From contig KV908344.1 of the NCBI GenBank assembly GCA_002005505.1, positions 618,679 to 651,178 of the forward strand: a DNA stretch of 32,500 nt, in the 5' to 3' direction. Of this stretch, positions 9,749-32,500 are shown in pieces; the stretch's first letter is position 1; each line of letters opens with the position of its first letter. The DNA is from Botryococcus braunii. Lineage: Eukaryota > Chlorophyta > Trebouxiophyceae. The translations under genes were made by a program, and so were the position numbers. The notes under the pieces were generated by a model. The model was not told where the DNA came from. It saw only the letters and a program-made list of their open reading frames with translations, and ran no database searches.

Positions 9749-11312
9749 GCTTCTTCTTCTTCTTCTTGCTGTTAGATGCAACAGCCATTCGTAATGGATG
9801 TTCCGAGTTCTAGATTTGTACCGGACTCGAAATTCACACCTATGAAGCATCCGCAATAAGTAGGAGGTGCCGAACGTAGTCCAGCCTCCTACCTACGTCC
9901 CTTCAGTAGCAAATTGCAAGGAATTCATGGAACTGAACAGCTCGATTTTGTCAATTGATTTAGGGATTTGATCAATCTTACCAGTGCCAAGCTTAAGATC
10001 CATGTGGTTCATAAGCTGCACGTGGTGCATCACATGGATGTGCATCGCCATGACCCTTATCTTTGCAGCGCGAAAAGCTGATTCAAGGTGTGAATCAACA
10101 TGATCCAGGGATAAGATCAACATGACGATTCATATTTGCAGTTACAGGGTACCATCCGTGACAAGAGGGTACCCATGTGTGCCGAATGGTGCCCATGGTG
10201 ATTTTGAGTACCCAAGGGGGACCATAGGCCCCCTTTTTCAATTAATTCAATTGCGATTGCAATTGAATTGTAGCAACAGATCAGGAAGCTAGAGGGTGAT
10301 GCGTGCCCTTGAAGTTAGATGCAAGCTCCTTTTGGCGGTCGACAGTCACGGGACTGTGCTTTAAATAGTCCACCTGTGAGTTCGCCCTTCCCATGTGTCA
10401 TAGACCGTGTCCCCTGTGCTGTATCTGAACATGTCACTCAGCGGCACCTGGATCGCATGCCATAAGTATTCACTAGCGCTCTGCGATAGTGTGGAAACGT
10501 TATGAATCATGACTTGCAAGTCCAACCGATTTTGACAAGCGAAGAAGGGTGATTAGGATCCATCATATGAGCTTGTATGAGCATGCATGATCAAGAGCCT
10601 GTAACTCAAGTTTCTCCACAGGTTCCTGCGTGGAACCTTGATTTATTCCCGAGTAGACCAAAATGATTCAACGTACCCATTTAAATGTGGTCCAAAGTTG
10701 TCGCCCACACAAGGACAACACATGGAAGCAAGGCCTTGGCATAGGTCAAAGAGACTTTATGACGGGACATATACGTATACTGGAGCGGAAATCCCCCCCC
10801 CCCCCCTCACGCCCTTTTGGCTCAAGTTTGAGCCACAAATATTTGTCTCCTGAATCCCCCCCACCCCCCGCCCAGCGCTAGCCCACCTCCCAAAATGGAG
10901 TAAGAGTCCACCAATTGACTGGATTGATTTAGTCTTGTACTAGTAGTACTGCAACCCATGGGTGGCCACAAGCGGAAAGCACAGCCTGCTGGAAAGCCCA
11001 CGCAGGCTCGAGCAAGGATACTATCCCTTCTCCACCCTCTTCTGCTGTGCAGTAAACTTACACAGGAGGTAACAAGTCATGAGAGAACATGCCAGAATAC
11101 TATCACGAAATCTATTTGGCATAGGACCTGCAAATCGCACAAAGTGATGTATTGTCTAGTCTTCTCATCTACCCAACGCTTCCCCAAGTACAAGACCCCC
11201 GCGTGGAGGCATTACGCAACGGGCATCTGCATTCAAACGTCCCCGGTCCAGGATGCACCTCACAGAACAGCAAAGCTGGGAGTTTGCAAATTACTATGTT
11301 CGAGTAATCACC
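9749..11312. other. Hairpin-rich DNA without a recognisable gene
   Basis: No coding region is seen. Inverted repeats include TGATTCA...TGAATCA at 10079-10097, an 11-bp stem with loop GATT at 10244-10269, GGTTCC...GGAACC at 10621-10637 and TGGCTCAA-GT-TTGAGCCA at 10818-10835. There are C runs at about 10793-10806 and 10856-10868. Open frames at 10958-11398 lack protein-like composition. Confidence 0.5.
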
Positions 11313-12056
11313 CTAGTGACCAGCATCGCCCACATTGCAGGGTCCCTGATGGAGCCGAAGCGCAGCGAGGGTCTGGTCAATCTTGGACTGAGCCTTAGTG
11401 CGGGAAGCAGGGCAAGCCTCACGAGCTAGGAGCAAGAGATTGATGGCCTCGTCCAAGTTATTGTCAGCTGCTGCTGCTTTGCCACTTCGAAATGCGACGT
11501 CGGCAAGTTGTGCCAGTTGTTTTTGAACCCCTTCTGTGTCTCCTCCTTGTAACAGGGCTCCTCGGAGCCTTGAAAGCTGCTGCAAAAGCTGATGTGTCGT
11601 ATGTCCTCCCGGTCTGATGCTTGGCCCCTCTGCTTTTGTGGAAGCAACTTGCCTTCCTGGTGCTCTTGGGGGCTTCACCTCCTCAAACTTGGCTGCAGTT
11701 CCTTCTGTAATGTCACCTGACAGAAACTTTCAAGAAGGTTGAGAACTCTTCTGAGCCGATAAAGGGCAGCAGATTGAATCAAAGGTCTTTCTCGTGGCTT
11801 ACCCCGAAAGTCTTCTTCTCTTGGGTTGGCAACAATTTCTTCATCGCAAACTTTTACGAGGCCACAGACCCCTGCATGAGGAAAACAAAGAGTGTTGGTC
11901 CAAGGAACCACAAATTTGCCCCCTGTGGGCCCTGAAATGCCACTCACCGTCCCAGAGCGGCTCTCTAGCGCTTTGTTCTTCAGCGAGCCGAATAATTCTT
12001 TCCTCTGCAGCCTCGATAAGTCTATCCTCGATACCTTTTGCGTACTTCATATGCAA
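11313..12056 (-). CDS. Unrecognised two-exon gene with helical repeats
   Basis: Exon 1 (12056-11948) encodes a charged helix, KYAKGIEDRLIEAAEERI..., and ends at the donor GACG|GTGAGT. Exon 2 starts at 11871 after CTCATGCAG and joins in phase to give GVCGLVKVCDEE. It stays open through REEDFRGKPRERP... to LLES near 11730. The adjacent frame then continues as KFLSGDITEGTAAKFEEVK and on to a stop at 11313. Adding one A in the GAAAG at 11727-11731 would connect the two smoothly, so I infer a one-base deletion or sequencing error. The C-terminal part (SGKAAAADNNLDEAINLLLLAREACP) resembles a tetratricopeptide helix pair, but weakly. I do not recognise the family and propose no function. A GTAAGC at 11802 could instead be a donor, but I found no acceptor that keeps the frame. 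Confidence 0.55.
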
Positions 12057-12784
12057 CCTCCATAGTCTGAATTAAACTTGTTCCAGTGTTTAACCTGCTT
12101 CCACCCTCGCATCGCGGCAACACAGATCCCTCTGTGTCAGTCGGGAGGGTGTTCTCATTTACAATCTGCGCCGCCTGGCTATCACCTCTTCCCTACGAAG
12201 ACACTGCTTTGACTTACTGTGATATCTCACAGTCTGTGAGTCACAGAGATCTGCAGTTATGTGGGTCTCTCAGGACACCAGATGTTCGGTACCGCGGACC
12301 AGTCAATAGATCGCACGACGCGCACGCTTTGAAGTCAAAGCCTTTAACGCCCGGCAAACTCTACATGTGTAGATCATTCCACCCATTTCGCAACTTTTTT
12401 GAGTGATTTACGCATTAGGAGATGCCACAAGGCTTCCTGCCTGCAATGTTTTAGCTCGAGAAGGACAAGTCGCACCGTCGGCAGGTCCTTGTGGCCTTCT
12501 ATGACTGCCAAACGTGGAATGTTGGATTTATCTTAATTCAGAGCGTGTTTATTGGGAGAATTATTATTCCGTTATATGTCTATGACTCAATCTACCTTCG
12601 CTGGACTTCCGACAGCATCTGATCCGTGGCAACAAGACAAGAAATGGACAACTCCAGTGTACTATCCAATATGTGAGTTACATCTTGTGTGAGGGAATGA
12701 CTGCTGAATAACCACATGTTGTTTAATGTATATGTAAGACTTTGCGGACTATGAATAAACGTTGTTCTCGGCGGTGGTCCTTTA
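12057..12784. other. Intergenic region between divergent genes
   Basis: This lies between the minus-strand gene at 11313-12056 and the plus-strand acyltransferase. It holds short hairpins, such as ACTGTGA-TATC-TCACAGT at 12216-12233 and TCTACA-TG-TGTAGA near 12360. A 5' exon of the acyltransferase may be hidden here; I could not find one with confidence. Confidence 0.4.
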
Positions 12785-17573
<4,789 letters not shown>

Positions 17574-18109
17574 GTGCGACACAAACTCTTCCTGCTACTT
17601 TTGTTGAAGAACTTTGTTTTCTTGGGGAAACCCCCTCCCTCCGTCCGTCCCTCCTCCCTCCCTCCCTCCTTCCCTCTCTTCTCCGGCTCTCCCTTTCTCT
17701 CTCCCTCACGGTCTCAGCCCCTCACTTCTCTCTGTCTCTCTCTACCCCCTCCCCCTCACCGTAGATGGACGTCTGGCAGAGAGGAGGAGAGCGGGGGGGG
17801 GGGGGGAGGGAGAGGGACAAAAGGGGGGCTTGAATCAGAAACTGAGGGAAGGGGGGTGGGAGGGCAAAGGGAAGAAGGGGGGAACGGGGAAGGGGGAGGG
17901 ATGGAGGGAGGGGGGGAGCGAGATAGGATAGGAGGGAGGGGGGGGAGGGGGCACGGAGCGAGGGAGGGTGGGAGCGAGCGAGCGCCTGGGGATACTGGAC
18001 TGGGCCTTGCCTGGGAGTTCCCCTGTGGGCTTAGCGTGGGGATACCGGACTGGGCCTTGCCTGAGGACACCAGACCAGGGATGGCCTGAGAGGGGGGTGT
18101 TGGCTGCAG

Positions 18110-18250
18110 ATATCACTACGAAGGATATAGCATTGTCGCACTGCCTCACAAGGGATCCACTGTGTCGGCCGGGGCGGCGAAGCCTTCCTAATCTGGCACG
18201 CACCTGGGTCTGGATCTGCTGCGCTCCTATTGGCTTGCGCTCCCAGGCAG
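18110..18250 (+). CDS. Candidate sixth exon of the acyltransferase (TTxE-like motif)
   Basis: After TTGGCTGCAG at 18100-18109 the frame demanded by exon E reads DITTKDIALSHC. DHHC enzymes carry a TTxE motif after the fourth membrane span, and TTKD would be a variant. The phase agrees. The end of the exon and the stop codon of the gene are not identified; the frame stays open to 18399. Moderate support only. Confidence 0.4.
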
Positions 18251-18510
18251 GGCAACAGAGGGGCCATGATGCGGCTGCAGATCGCGGCCGCCCCCGCTTG
18301 CTTATGGAGCTGTGTGAGCCGATGAGGTCTTTTTTTGGCGGACCACCCGGGGGGGGGGGGGGGGGGGCGGTAGTGTGGAGGCAATGGAAGGCAGGATGAG
18401 AGGTAGAAAGAAGGGGAGGGAGAAGACCGGAGAGGGAGGAGATAGAGGGTGGGGAGACAGAGGAGGGGAAAATGGACGGAGAGGAAGGACAGAGGAGCGG
18501 CGAAGGGGGG

Positions 18511-18553
18511 TGAGGGAGGCAGGGAGGGAGAGAGAGGGAGAGAGAGGGGGGGG

Positions 18554-18593
<40 letters not shown>

Positions 18594-18664
18594 AGGGAGA
18601 GAGGGAGGGAGGGAGGGAGGGAGGGAGGGAGGGAGGGAGGGAGGGAGGGAGGGAGGGAGGGAGG

Positions 18665-18749
<85 letters not shown>

Positions 18750-18798
18750 GCGGGGGAGGGGAGGGAGGGAGGGAGGGGGAGAGAGAGAGGGGGGTGTC
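18511..18798 (+). repeat. (GA)n/(GGGA)n purine tract near the acyltransferase 3' end
   Basis: Same make-up as 13446-13840: GA runs around a GGGA block at 18600-18670. A G run lies upstream at about 18351-18367. Between 17630 and 17960 there is a CT-rich stretch followed by a G-rich one. Confidence 0.95.
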
Positions 18799-18799
18799 A

Positions 18800-20160
18800 A
18801 CATGTTCTGGAGGAGCACGTGTCATGGGCATTGTACAATGACTATGTTCAAGTGTTTTAAAATGTTGTCTCGGTCGTAGTGTCCCTCCGAGTATTGAATT
18901 GTAAGTGCTCTCCAATTACACTTGGGAGACTCCCTAAGAAAGGTCTCAGCGTCTCTGGCATTCTGCCCATGTTAGCCTCTGGGCAGGAGTTTCCGCAACT
19001 TTTGGGACGAATTTTATAGTCATGGGTGGTGCTACCTGGCAGTCACTGCAGTCACTTGAGTCAAGTTTGCAGATGCAGTCACGTACGATGTTGCCTTGCA
19101 GCCCATGTCTCTCATGATCATGTGACTACGAAGTTGTGCCCCTCAGAAGTTGAGGCTCATACTTGATGATGATGATTGTGATTATAAAGTTATGATGAAT
19201 ACGAAGTTGTACCTCTCAGACGCTGATGCCATGCCTGATGATGATGATGGTGGTGGTGATGAACTTGTGATTAAAAGATTTTGATGATGATGAAGAACTG
19301 GTGGCTCGCAGAAGCTGAGGCCCATACATGTACGGGCCTGATGGAGGTGTCACGTACATGACACCTACATAGGCCATAAGCGTAACATAAGAACACGAAG
19401 CGTGGGGTAACGAGAAGCCTTCGGTACCGCTGAGCTTCCTACACATTTCGAAGGAGTTGGGATTGTACACAATCCGTACAATTACAGTCAGGACGACCAC
19501 CTCTACTTGCAAAGCCTCGTCCTTTGGAGGAGAAATACAACACAGGGTCATGCACACTTTAACTTTTCTAAATACAACGCAGGTGCCGTGCATGTTGCCT
19601 TTCTCCTATGTCCGGGGTCTGTGCCGATTCATGCACACTTTTGGTCATGCCTTTTTCCGGGTCTTCACTTTTGGTCATGGTTTTTTCCGGGTCTTCACTT
19701 TGGGTCATGCTGTTTTCCGGGTCTGTGCCGGGTCATGCTTTTTTCCTACACAGGTCCCATGGCATCAGAACATGGCATCAGAAGTCCATGTGTACACTTT
19801 GATACACTGCGCCGTCACATACTTTCAACCTAGCACAACGAAGCATATCACAAAGACGTTTTACTGCATCCCGGTCCTGCGGGATCCCACCATCACATCT
19901 TTTTCACATCCCTTGAACCTAATGCGACCAAGCTTTTTTGGAAGCCATCGCATTGTTTTAACCTCCTACGATCAACACTGTTAAAATGGCATCACAAACA
20001 CTGTTGAACACCTGTGTCCACGTGTAGCGAGGCACCACGCCAGTAATATCAAATATGATATTCCCTACACGAACAGCATACTTACTTCATATTTTCTTCT
20101 GCATCTTCAACACAACTGAAACCCGCTGTAAATCTGCCAATTTGAGCAAAAGAAATGAAC
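18800..20160. repeat. Gene-free DNA with two degenerate minisatellites
   Basis: 19128-19330 holds three diverged units that start GAAGTTGTGCCCCTCAGA and contain GATGATGAT. 19610-19748 holds four 30-bp units (TTTTCCGGGTCTTCACTTTT, then GGTCATG at 19643, 19673, 19703, 19731). Hairpins include GGTGTCA...TGACACC near 19350. No coding region is recognised. Confidence 0.6.
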
Positions 20161-21250
20161 ACAGAATGTATCTTTCTGCGCAGAAAGCACCTGAGACGGT
20201 TCAAATCTGCGATTCTGGAGTCTGATACTGATGCAGCTCACCAACGAACACAACCTCTTATGTACCAAAAGCTACCTGAATTATGGCACCTTGGCTAAAC
20301 TAGGGTTACACAGCGTGCAGCTATCCTTGCTTTTTCAACAAGCTCGCCTCGAGCAGGAGGCAGGGCACAGGGATTCTGATTGCAAAAAACTGCAGAATCT
20401 CGAAAGCAAAAATCTCAGTCCCTGGACTCATGACAGGCAGACACGGCAAGGTGTGGTGCCACACCGCTGTGGCGGTCACGTCGCTCATTGAACATAATGT
20501 AATAGTGTACCTTCTCGTATCTTGCTGCCTCATATACGACTCAAGCACTCATGAGTGCTTAGAATCCATGATCATGGATTCAAGTCAACTGAAGCTCAAT
20601 TGAGATTCTGCAGCGTTTACCTTCCCCAACTTTTCTGCTTCATCTGCCTCAACAACATATGGAATCTGGTGCAGTGGCACCCACGTTGGAGCACATGTGC
20701 TCTGTGCTTTATCTGGTGGTTGTACAACCACCAGATATAAAAAACGTGTTCTCAGAAACTCTCCCGTCTTTGTACAGCTACATTAAGACGGGAGAGTTCC
20801 TGAGGACACTCCTCTACGTGCTGAGAACACTCCTATACGCCTATAGACAGTGACGTATAGGAAGTCTCCGTCGTTCCACACAGTCATCCCATCTCTCCGA
20901 ATCGCTTGACACATGCCGCCTTCACAAGTGTGCTTCTCACAAAACCAGCACGTGGATTCCACGTGACGGTGTGCTTCCTTCCAAGGTCCCCCAGGGTACC
21001 TTACTCAACATAGAGAGCGTTCATGGGTCAGGAGTTGCTTCCGAGGTGTTCTGGGCTCATTGCTCCGCACACGACTCATCATGGGTCGCGACTTTGCGGG
21101 TAAACATACATTAATCGTACGGTAAAATTCCTATGAGCTGTCAAGCTCATGGGTCCTGATTCATGCTGACACGATAATCGTTGCCTGTTGAAACAGGTCG
21201 GACAAAACCGCTGCACAATTTTAGAGCCAAAACCTCTCAGGCAGGTCCAA
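20161..21250. repeat. Cluster of perfect palindromes and nested hairpins
   Basis: 20172-20187 CTTTCTGC/GCAGAAAG; 20543-20560 AAGCACTCATGAGTGCTT; 20562-20581 GAATCCATGATCATGGATTC; 20710-20737 a 28-bp perfect palindrome (arms TATCTGGTGGTTGT / ACAACCACCAGATA); 20757-20798 a 14-bp stem with a 14-base loop; 20746-20755 pairs with 20821-20830; 20832-20839 pairs with 20854-20861; 20948-20964 CACGTGG-ATT-CCACGTG; 21133-21150 ATGAGCT...AGCTCAT. No gene is seen. Confidence 0.85.
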
Positions 21251-21677
21251 AATCAACCCCCCAAACAACTCGGCGCTCAATAAATCGCTGGACTCAGCCT
21301 TGAGCACCGACAAGAATTATGTGTACAACAATAATGCCCAAAACTTGCACTACGACACCTGAGCAGTACAATTGTACCGGTCAGAGCATGTTCTGCAAGG
21401 CAGTCGAATGTTTCCGCATCTGCTGCCATTAGATGACTGCACACACTCATGCATATACAATATTCAATGAGCAGGGAGATCCTGCTGAGGGTGAGATTCG
21501 TTATGCCTACAGTACATAGGATTGCCCATCCAAGCAAGAGCAACACATACACAGTAATCTGGAAACGGGAGGAGGATGAGATGGCGCAACAGAACCAAAC
21601 CACACCCCACGCACATGGGGCTTGCACCCCAAAAAGACCCCCCCTCCCAGCAGCTCGCGCGCGCAGGCACGCACACG

Positions 21678-21713
<36 letters not shown>

Positions 21714-22407
21714 CGCGCGCGCGCAGGTCCCCCACCCTGGGGGGGGGGGGGGAGTGCGTGACTGTGCACACTCTGTACGGACTCCAAACCAGGTCAGGAA
21801 AACCTCCTTTCCTAACCTCAAAGGCACGTCCTGCGCGTGCTTTATCCAGAGGCTAGCATCAGATTATCAGCCCTCACGAAAAGAAGATTCCCGAGAAACG
21901 CAGGACAATATATATCAACGATATCTCGGCGATGGTGGACGTCCAAGCAGAGCTTCGAGCAGTGCAACGCTCGAAGTGCTGTGTGCTCCAGGGCTCAAAC
22001 CCTAGGCAAAACTACAATGATTCTCTTGCACATGAGCCTGTTTTTAACCAACTCGTCATTGACAAGTCGTCACCCCCCTTCTAGTTCTCCTGCCCACTAC
22101 CATCATCCACCTAAGTTAAGTTTTGAATGTGACTCCTTAACCTTGCCTACCTGGGTCCCCCACTAGCCTCCGCCTCCTACCTCAAAAGGCACGTGCATTT
22201 ACTCACACCCTGACGTTTTCATTCTCTTGCACGTCAGACTTCAGAACGCATTCGAAGGTCCTCCAGGTAAAAAAGGAGTTGCCCGGGTGGGTACCCACGC
22301 TGAGGTACCGGTCGAGCAACAGCAGCATGTGGAGTTTTCAAAAGCACTCATGGTCCCCATGTGGTGGGCGTCCCGCGGGGGGACCTTCCCACACCCGGAA
22401 GGCCCCC
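21251..22407. other. Gene-free region with a short (CA)n tract
   Basis: A CA tract at about 21683-21710 is flanked by GCGCGC runs and is followed by a G run at 21740-21751. I see no protein-like frame. It probably contains the 3' flank of the kinase gene, whose stop is at 22408-22410. Confidence 0.4.
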
Positions 22408-30339
<7,932 letters not shown>

Positions 30340-31132
30340 ACGGCTAGCATCGCCAGTTTCTCAATTCGAAGTGGTTATAAGGATAATGTGGTGCATCCCA
30401 CAAGCTCTCTGTTCCTTCCAAATTACTCCATGCCCGCAGAACCACACGGACAAATCCGCAAAATCCAATAAAGCGGCAGTCACGTATCTGATGGCTAGCT
30501 GTTACACTGCCAACTCAGCATATTCAGTGCGCGCGGTACAGATCTCGCAGGGTACTGTGGTACCGAAGCTGCAAGAGCTCCTCCCTACAGCCGCGGCCAA
30601 GGTTTTGCTATCGCATTGGGTCCACAGTCTTGGTGTCCCTACGTACACTGCAATGAAATGTTTTTCAAAGGTACAACAGGGCTGTTATCTGTTGGCAGAG
30701 GCATGTGTTTGCGTGAATAGAGATATAGTTGCCGTAGTTTCGTTAAGCGGATCTTCATCCTCAGCTTATTATCGATATGTCTCGTGACTAGCTGAATCTC
30801 AGACCTTTTTATTCTGTAACGATACATAGTGTACGTTGTATCATCTGTTCGCACGAGTCGCACTCCTGCCGAGCATGCACGAGAGTGGATGCGACCCTTG
30901 TCCATAGTCTCCGTTGCCCTGAAACCGTTCTCGCGTAGGCACGTGGCTGACATAAATATAAAACACCCAGCTGTACTCCTCAAATCTACAATGACCGCCT
31001 TCTCTCCGGCGGACATCGTCAGTGTAAGGGGCAGTTGCTGAAACTTTGTACTGCACTTCGAGCATCCAGTGGGTCCAACTTTGTACTGCAATTCGATTAT
31101 CGAGTGAGTGTTTGACTGAGGACTGGTATTTT
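30340..31132. promoter_or_regulatory. Shared 5' region of the divergent kinase and MutY genes
   Basis: About 790 bases separate the two start codons, so it probably holds both promoters; I see no TATA box or other firm element. ACTTTGTACTGCAMTTCGA occurs twice, at about 31042 and 31078. GGTAC-TGTG-GTACC near 30551 is a small hairpin. A 5' exon of either gene could lie here. Confidence 0.35.
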
Positions 31133-31402
31133 ATGGGCGTACAGATACGCAACAAGCTATTGGCTTGGTATGATCAACATCATCGTGTGTTGCCTTGGCG
31201 ACGCAATGAACATTCTAAGCGTGTTCTTGGGGAGTCAAATTTACCAGCAGAAGCCCTTCCTGCTCCGTCGGACTTGTCACAGCAGGATTTCATGTATTAC
31301 GTCTGGGTTTGCGAGGTGCGGGGTGCATATGCAAGGCATGTCTGGACATGTCAGGGCCCGCCGTGCCTTTTCTACTTCCCCAAATTGGCATTCCTATCTT
31401 TC

Positions 31403-31448
<46 letters not shown>

Positions 31449-31507
31449 TGTGTGTGTGTCTGTGTGTGTGTCTGTGTGTCTGTGTGCGTGTGCGTGTGCG
31501 TGTGCGT

Positions 31508-31580
<73 letters not shown>

Positions 31581-31868
31581 CGCGTGCGCGCGCAGATGCC
31601 TCTGTCTGTCTCCCATTCCTTCCTCTTTTCTATCTGTCTCCACCCATCCTCTGTGCTGGGGTTGCTGTTTTGCCTGAAACTTCGGGCCAGTGCCGCAAAA
31701 ACTGGTCGGCTACCGCTGAGGATGTGCCTCCCTCACAGTGAAGTAGGGGTGCAGGTAATGTCACAGCAAACACAGGTGCCCCGAGTGGTGCAGTACTTCA
31801 ACAAGTGGATCAAAAGGTGGCCCACTGTGGAGGTGTGTGCCTGCCTTTTTCTCAAGTGTCCATCAAAT

Positions 31869-31935
<67 letters not shown>

Positions 31936-31974
31936 CCACCACCACCATCATTCATGATGATGATGATGATGATG

Positions 31975-32020
<46 letters not shown>

Positions 32021-32199
32021 CCTTGTAGCACATCACCTGTCGTAAGAATGAGATGTGCTTGGCAGCGCAAGCATGTGTTGAAACTCTCCCAACTTCTTCT
32101 ATTGTATAAACAAGTCTCCCCTATTGGTCAAGGTACCTCCCTGCTGGATGGGCCATGTCTCATTTTAAGCCCCTGCCATACTCCCCCCCCCTTCCCCCC

Positions 32200-32253
<54 letters not shown>

Positions 32254-32500
32254 GGGGGTTAAAGTATTGGAGCTACAATCATTAATAGGTCCTGTCTTTT
32301 TGCCACCTCTCACACGTACCTTCTCTCCTGAATGTTGTCCTTTGCTCAAAGGTGCTGTGCCTGCCATATTTCAAATGTGCCGCATGTGCCTCTTCTCAAA
32401 TGTGTGCTTCCCATCTGTGAAGCAAGAGTGTGCCTCAAATGTGGCTGTGCTACAACTGAAATGCTTCCGTGCTCCGAACATCTCCTATTCTGGCGGTGTG
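31133..32500 (+). CDS. MutY/MUTYH-type adenine DNA glycosylase, N-terminal exons (continues beyond window)
   Basis: Removes adenine paired with 8-oxoguanine in base-excision repair. Exon 1, 31133-31315, encodes IRNKLLAWYDQHHRVLPWRR, the family's opening, and ends YYVWVCE at the donor GAG|GTGCGG. Exon 2, 31755-31832, starts after GTGCAG and reads VMSQQTQVPRVVQYF then NKWIKRWPTVE before GTGTGT. The join is in phase and rebuilds the catalytic-Glu segment WVCEVMSQQTQV; the Glu before the VM is the residue known to be catalytic in MutY. The common family sequence has ML where this has MS. The start is taken as the first ATG just before the homology, but an upstream exon is possible because the frame is open back to 31046. 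Later exons (helix-hairpin-helix, iron-sulphur cluster, NUDIX-like domain) would lie to the right of the window. The intron contains a TG tract. Confidence 0.85.
31403..31578 (+). repeat. (TG)n microsatellite in MutY intron 1
   Basis: About 176 bases of TG with TC and GC interruptions, on the coding strand. Confidence 0.95.
31868..32019. repeat. (ATC)n-(GAT)n-(ATC)n inverted trinucleotide array
   Basis: ATC repeats change to GAT repeats at about 31950-31975 and back to ATC, so the middle can pair with either side. Confidence 0.95.
32183..32258 (+). repeat. C run, ~44 A, 13 G
   Basis: C-rich DNA, then A at 32202-32245 and G at 32246-32258. No gene feature is recognised from here to the window end; it should be MutY intron 2. 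Confidence 0.9.

Noticed and set aside
10958..11398. 146-codon plus-strand open frame
   Set aside because: Composition is not protein-like, and it overlaps the 3' end of the better-supported minus-strand gene.
11735..11803. Intron using GTAAGC at 11802 in the unrecognised gene
   Set aside because: No acceptor keeps the downstream frame; a one-base indel explains the frames better. Not excluded.

Overview
This is nuclear DNA of a eukaryote. It has spliced genes with GT-AG introns, extremely long microsatellites, non-LTR retrotransposons and interstitial plant-type telomere repeats (CCCTAAA). The CDPK-related kinase with EF hands, the plant-like telomere repeat and the repeat-choked introns suggest a microbial alga or a related protist. 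That placement is inference, and I cannot name the species.

Layout. 1-225: 3' end of a LINE on the + strand, followed by repeated LINE-tail sequence and a 34-bp perfect palindrome. 770-1950: unannotated DNA packed with short hairpins, including a tRNA-like A box/B box pair. 1966-9600: two almost identical head-to-tail copies on the - strand of a non-LTR retrotransposon (zinc finger, reverse transcriptase, zinc knuckle, restriction-like endonuclease), each with different frameshifts and with ~140-150-bp monomers at the 5' end; a scrambled third fragment follows to 9748. 9750-11312: no gene seen, hairpin-rich. 11313-12056: an unrecognised gene on the - strand. 12785-18250: a DHHC-type protein S-acyltransferase on the + strand, whose five supported exons join in phase. 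Its introns are full of TG and GA tracts and of two arrays that resemble the flanking exon ends. 18800-22400: no gene seen; perfect palindromes and minisatellites. 22408-30339: a nine-exon calcium-dependent/CDPK-related protein kinase on the - strand, apparently complete, with three single-base frameshifts in one exon. 31133-32500: the first two recognisable exons of a MutY/MUTYH adenine DNA glycosylase on the + strand, running off the window.

The three recognisable cellular genes (lipidation of proteins, calcium signalling, base-excision repair) share no pathway. Three features stand out. Microsatellites inside genes are almost always TG- or GA-rich on the coding strand. Intergenic DNA carries runs of short perfect palindromes. 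Intron arrays of the acyltransferase contain copies of its own 5' splice site and of exon-like sequence. Several one-base frameshifts at homopolymers, in otherwise conserved coding sequence, may be assembly errors and need checking before any gene is called broken.
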